DNA from: Larix sibirica
Taxonomy: Eukaryota; Streptophyta; Pinopsida; Pinales; Pinaceae
NCBI GenBank assembly: GCA_004151065.3
Contig: NWUY0303944051.1
Span: 1 to 11,743, forward strand
Direction: 5' to 3'
Length of the DNA: 11,743 bases
The translations under genes and the position numbers were made by a program. Below are positions 9,009 through 11,743 of the stretch, piece after piece (within the stretch, counting starts at the first letter, position 1; every line of letters starts with the position of its first letter). Below the pieces are notes generated by a model. The model made no database searches, was not told the DNA's origin, and saw only the letters and a program-made list of their open reading frames with translations.

Positions 9009-9811
9009 GAACATTTTTTCTAAGTCATCAAACTTTGTTCCAAGATCAAACCCAACCCTTGATTTCCAATGAAGAATCACCTTTAGACACGTACAAGCTA
9101 TATGAATTGACCCCTGAATATAACCATAAATAAAATGGGGAGGAGGATGATTCTTTGTCCCAGCTTCCACCAAATAAAGTTTCCTAGGATACTCTCAATT
9201 CTTCTTTTGAGGATACTAGTAACATACCAAAATTCAAAGTGTTAACGCTCAGAAAATAGGTGGCAGAACTTAAGGGTAACATCGATCTGTAGGCATCCAA
9301 AGACTCACGGGAAGTAACCAAGATGAATGGGTACCATTCAAGGCCTCCCGAGGAGAGGAAAAGCAAGTATAATGTTGGGAAGTTTCCAACCAATCTATAT
9401 AAGGAGAATAATGTCACAACCGCTCCATGGAAATAAAGCCAATGGAAAAATGGTTTAATTAAACCAAAGGTGGACACAGGACCTTATAGGCAGGTACGGT
9501 ATCATATAACTCACAAGAAAGGCCTAGAAAAACCAAAATATCCTACTGAGTAGTGGGATGAGCATAAGGTTTCCCCTAAGGAGTGTGCAATGTTAAAAGG
9601 GGAGGAATTATACAAAGACTGCGAACAACATAAAGAATTTAAGAATATTTGGCCCAAACCACTTTCTGCTAAATATGCCACAGAGAAAATTCCCTACATT
9701 TTCAAGTTCCCCACCTTAGAAAAATCATCTTGGAAAAACCCCCTTGAGGCAAGCACTAATAAATTCCACCCCACCTTAAAAAAGGATATCATCTCATGCC
9801 TTGTATCATAG
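9002..9811 (+). pseudogene. Post-protease region of unknown function
   Basis: After a one-base frame change near 9000 a single frame (codons starting at 9002) stays protein-like for about 270 codons with seven or so single stops. Visible parts are LGTFFLSHQTLFQDQTQP, SNEESPLDTYKLYELTPEY, an acidic GEEDDSLSQLPP, VLTLRK, PPEERKSKYNVGKFPTN, PKVDTGPYRQVRYH and an open final 73 codons (9590-9811) with DEHKVSPKECAMLKGEE just before and KFPTLEKSSWKNPLEA within. In a usual gypsy element reverse transcriptase follows the protease, but no YxDD, RNase H DED or other RT motif is visible here. It could be a lineage-specific domain, an RT-less (non-autonomous) element, or captured sequence. Unidentified. 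Confidence 0.5.
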
Positions 9812-10031
9812 TTCCATTCTCCATGCATTAATTTTACTATTTGTATAGTTTTTGTTTTCCCTAAAAGAATCACAGTCGATGCCCTTTGCTCCATCGAGCC
9901 AATAGATAAGTCCACAATTGGATTTTTGTTTTCGTTTCACCATAAATAGGTATGAATACCCTTAATTTATGACAGTAAGTTAGACTCCATGTCCTAATGG
10001 AAGCTGAGACACTGGTATGCTACCCTGGGAA
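9812..10031. other. Spacer between gag-protease unit and right repeat arm
   Basis: AT-rich, with no protein-like frame of note. A TATA-like cataaatag lies near 9941-9950. No clear polypurine tract or LTR start was found, so the 3' end of the + strand retroelement is not defined. Confidence 0.35.
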
Positions 10032-10369
10032 TTTCAAGTTGGATTCTTGGAACCTCATGAGGAGGATCCATCCCACAAAAGGATCCAAATTTTGTAGCCC
10101 TCTTTGTACCTATAGTTATTGCTTACTCCCCCCATTAATTAGAATATTAAAGACTAAAAGGAAGAGAAAACCAAGCATCAATCATGAAGAATCGCTTTAC
10201 ATCTATTTCAAGTTGGATTCTTGGAACCTCACGAGGAGGATCCATCCCACAAAAGGATCCAAATTTTGTAGCCTTCTTTGTACCTATAGTTATGGCTTAC
10301 TCCCCCAATCAAGTGGAATATTAAAGACTAAAAGGAAGAGAAAACCAAGCATCAATCATCAAGGGTCAT
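10032..10369. repeat. Tandem duplication, period 174 bp
   Basis: Copy A (10032-10205) and copy B (10206 to about 10369) align without gaps over about 160 bases with about seven differences, roughly 95% identity. Both contain caagttggattcttggaacc and ggatccatcccacaaaagga. The period is a multiple of three, which is why a 149-codon open stretch (9997-10446) spans both copies; that frame has no recognised domain. Copy B overlaps the right inverted-repeat arm and is closer to the left arm than copy A (cccccaatcaag in B, cccccattaatt in A), so copy A looks like the more diverged one. Confidence 0.85.
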
Positions 10370-10702
10370 CAGGGAAGATCCTGACTATCCGAGGCCCCAA
10401 AATACACAAAGGACTTAAAAGCAGTTATTCTGCATATATGGCCTAGATTGGATCATATAGTTAGCCGAAATAGATCGTGTTCATTAGAGGTAATAAGATG
10501 TTTGGAAAATTTAAAAGGTAAAGTTCTCGTCGATGGTCCAGATGTCTTGGAGCAGCTTTTCAAATATCAATCTTGACCATTGGATGGATCAGAATGAGCA
10601 AGGAAGCCAAGCAAAATTCCTCTCCGCCAACAACGAAGATTAGTGCACGCAATTTGTCAACGCAGATCCTAGCCATTAGAGGGAGAAGGGATTGTACTTA
10701 AG
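10264..10702 (-). repeat. Right arm of the ~0.5 kb inverted repeat pair
   Basis: Reverse-complement partner of 57-585. It runs from ttttgtag at 10264 to gtacttaag at 10694-10702, and possibly to gcatg at 10715-10719 after a small gap. The outer end sits about 30 bases before the MITE-like element and about 680 bases before the PLAC8-type start codon. Read on the minus strand it carries the same frame as the left arm (FKFSKHLITSNEHDLF, then DLP-stop) with one extra in-frame TGA. It lacks the roughly 100-base segment present in the left arm. Confidence 0.75.
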
Positions 10703-10749
10703 AAGAATAAAAAGGCATGTTGTGAAGGAGTGGGATATGGGAAAACCAA

Positions 10750-11085
10750 AACGCCCCGGTTTTCTCCAACAAAACCATTTCAGGCTCCCTCACCGGCGAT
10801 GGTTTTCTGCCCTTGATGTCCACGTCAAATCCGGCCTGCCCCATCGCTGTGGCCTTGCATCTCAATGTTGACATCAAATCGGTTCTGCAGGGATTCAGAG
10901 CCGTCGTCAAATCGGTTCTGCAGGGAGTCAGAGCAGTCGTTAATTCCAGAGGATCCATTTCACGTTGTCGTCACTCAAGCAATTAACGCTTCACCAACCT
11001 CCTCATCCCTCCCGATTTCGCTCTACCTGCACCTACACATTCATGGACTCCCTGAAATGGTTTTGTGGGAGAAAACCGGGGCGTT
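10750..11085. mobile_element. MITE-like element with 35-bp terminal inverted repeats
   Basis: The left end (10750-10784) begins aacgccccggttttctcc and the right end (11051-11085) is its reverse complement with one mismatch in 35 bases. The 336-bp interior has no transposase and is much richer in CpG than the DNA to its left. These traits fit a small non-autonomous DNA transposon; the superfamily is not assignable, because the flanking 8-10 bases (gaaaaccaa and gtaaatgtt) are not a target-site duplication. The alternative is a long hairpin-forming inverted repeat belonging to the 5' region of the neighbouring gene. Open stretches across it (10698-10958 minus, 10865-11089 plus) are judged incidental. 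Confidence 0.65.
10874..10939 (+). repeat. 33-bp tandem repeat inside the MITE-like element
   Basis: The unit beginning tcaaatcggttctgcaggg at 10874 recurs at 10907, two copies of 33 bases with a few differences. A more diverged related stretch, tcaaatccggcctgcc, lies at about 10825. This is internal structure of the element, with no function inferred. Confidence 0.7.
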
Positions 11086-11383
11086 GTAAATGTTTAAGAC
11101 GGGAGGCAGCAGAGAATTCTAAGTTCTGAGAGTTGGGATGGGTCACGGGTGGGAGCAGTCTATAGGTACTCTGGACGGGTTAAACAGTGTGAGAACCCAA
11201 GGACTCCTTTCGGAAAAGTTCACCGATATATCTCTCCTTGTAGAATCAAACGAACCCCTGAGTTGTGCATAATCTCTATATATGTTGTATGATTCTCACG
11301 AGCAGGAAGTAGAGAAGAAGAAATATTAGTAGTTAAAATTGAATACTGTTTCGCCATTTCAATTTAAGGAAAAGAAAGAAAGT
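11086..11383 (+). promoter_or_regulatory. Putative promoter and 5' UTR of the PLAC8-type gene
   Basis: The space between the MITE-like element and the start codon holds a TATA-like ctctatatatgttg at 11274-11287, about 100 bases upstream of the ATG. Transcription would start around 11310, giving a 5' UTR of about 75 bases. That UTR would hold A/G-rich sequence (agagaagaagaaat, and ggaaaagaaagaaag just before the ATG), common in plant leaders. No other regulatory motif is claimed. Confidence 0.45.
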
Positions 11384-11621
11384 ATGTATCAACAACGTCC
11401 CTCCGGATGGACGACTGGACTCTGCGACTACACAGACGATAGCAACAGGTGTATGTATATTTTCATTTTCATTTGTATTTTCATGTTTATTTTCTGGAGC
11501 ATGATATATTTATAAAATAGATATATTCATACGCGGAAGTTATTGCAGGTTTACTCACATGTATTTTCCCATGCATAGCCTTTGGTCGGATAGTCGAGAT
11601 AGTCGGACAGCGGTAATACCT
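11384..11621 (+). CDS. PLAC8 / plant cadmium-resistance-like protein, first two exons (partial)
   Basis: Small membrane-associated Cys-rich proteins of the PLAC8 family (plant PCR and FW2.2-like/CNR members) act in metal transport or in control of cell number. Exon 1 (11384-11450) starts at an ATG after an A-rich leader and encodes MYQQRPSG then WTTGLCDYTDD, the family's N-terminal signature. Intron 1 (11451-11548, 98 bases) has gtatgt and ttgcag ends, and joining it in phase 1 creates a Cys codon. Exon 2 (from 11549) encodes LTCIFPCIAFGRIVEIV, matching the conserved Cys-rich segment, although the usual CxxxxCPC reads CxxxFPC. Near 11605-11613 the frame breaks: the straight frame meets TAA at 11614-11616, while the family-like ending (GNT) lies in the next frame just before a strong donor gtaagt at 11622. 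Either a one-base insertion or error, or use of an earlier donor gtaata at 11613, explains this. The second half of the gene lies beyond the window. Family assignment is firm; integrity is uncertain. Confidence 0.8.
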
Positions 11622-11743
11622 GTAAGTAAATTTAAAGAAAAAGGGGTAAACTTAATTTCATCATTTTTATATTATAGCAGAATGTTTTCTAGGTGTTGGA
11701 GTAAGATTTCAAAATGTTTATGATTAGATAAGAGATCGCCTTC
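11622..11743 (+). other. Start of presumed intron 2 of the PLAC8-type gene
   Basis: Begins with the consensus donor gtaagt. The sequence is AT-rich to the window end, and no further PLAC8 exon is seen. Confidence 0.45.

Noticed and set aside
9997-10446. 149-codon open stretch as a real gene
   Set aside because: Its length comes from an in-frame 174-bp tandem duplication of repeat DNA on the strand opposite the arm's shared frame; no domain seen.
57-10702. Autonomous Mutator-type element with a transposase
   Set aside because: No transposase motif was recognised on either strand and no target-site duplication was found, so only the inverted repeat is claimed.
10698-11089. Open stretches across the MITE-like element as genes
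   Set aside because: They read through inverted-repeat ends and the 33-bp tandem repeat, with no family motif; explained by high GC and few stops.
1-11743. tRNA, rRNA, CRISPR array or bacterial-type operon
   Set aside because: No cloverleaf boxes, rRNA-like segments or regularly spaced repeats were seen; the content is plant nuclear repeat DNA.

Overview
The window reads as nuclear DNA of a seed plant, possibly a gymnosperm. The coding traces are degenerate Ty3/gypsy retrotransposon pieces full of in-frame stops and frameshifts, the bulk is AT-rich and CpG-poor, and the only plausible host gene (right edge) is an intron-containing PLAC8 / plant cadmium-resistance type gene. The gymnosperm assignment is inference from the style of repeat decay; no single sequence proves it.

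Layout. Positions 57-585 and 10264-10702 are two copies of one repeat in opposite orientation (about 85-90% identical by eye over most of their length), so they bracket roughly 9.7 kb. Inside, left to right: a long decayed + strand frame of an unrecognised protein (601-1425, possibly continuing after an intron at 1615-1835); a decayed coiled-coil-like frame on the - strand (2179-2520); a - strand LTR-end/primer-binding-site junction at 3268-3281; a - strand Ty3/gypsy integrase remnant (4119-4925) that has lost two catalytic aspartates; about 1.1 kb of AT-rich DNA with no coding signal; then a + strand gag-protease unit (about 6062-9811) with an unusual N-terminal frame and a roughly 270-codon post-protease region. 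No reverse transcriptase or RNase H was recognised anywhere. The right repeat arm carries a 174-bp tandem duplication that is younger than the split between the arms.

To the right of 10,740 the character changes abruptly: CpG becomes frequent, and a 336-bp MITE-like element with 35-bp terminal inverted repeats (10750-11085) lies about 300 bp upstream of the start codon of the PLAC8-type gene (11384-11621, two exons visible, running off the window). Exon 2 shows a one-base frame problem just before the expected splice donor.

The transposon pieces are a mosaic of at least two retroelement orientations, and nothing here forms an operon or an intact system. The items most worth checking are the large inverted-repeat bracket, the gag-protease unit without RT, the unclassified frame at 601-1425, the MITE in the promoter-proximal region, and the PLAC8 exon-2 frame break.
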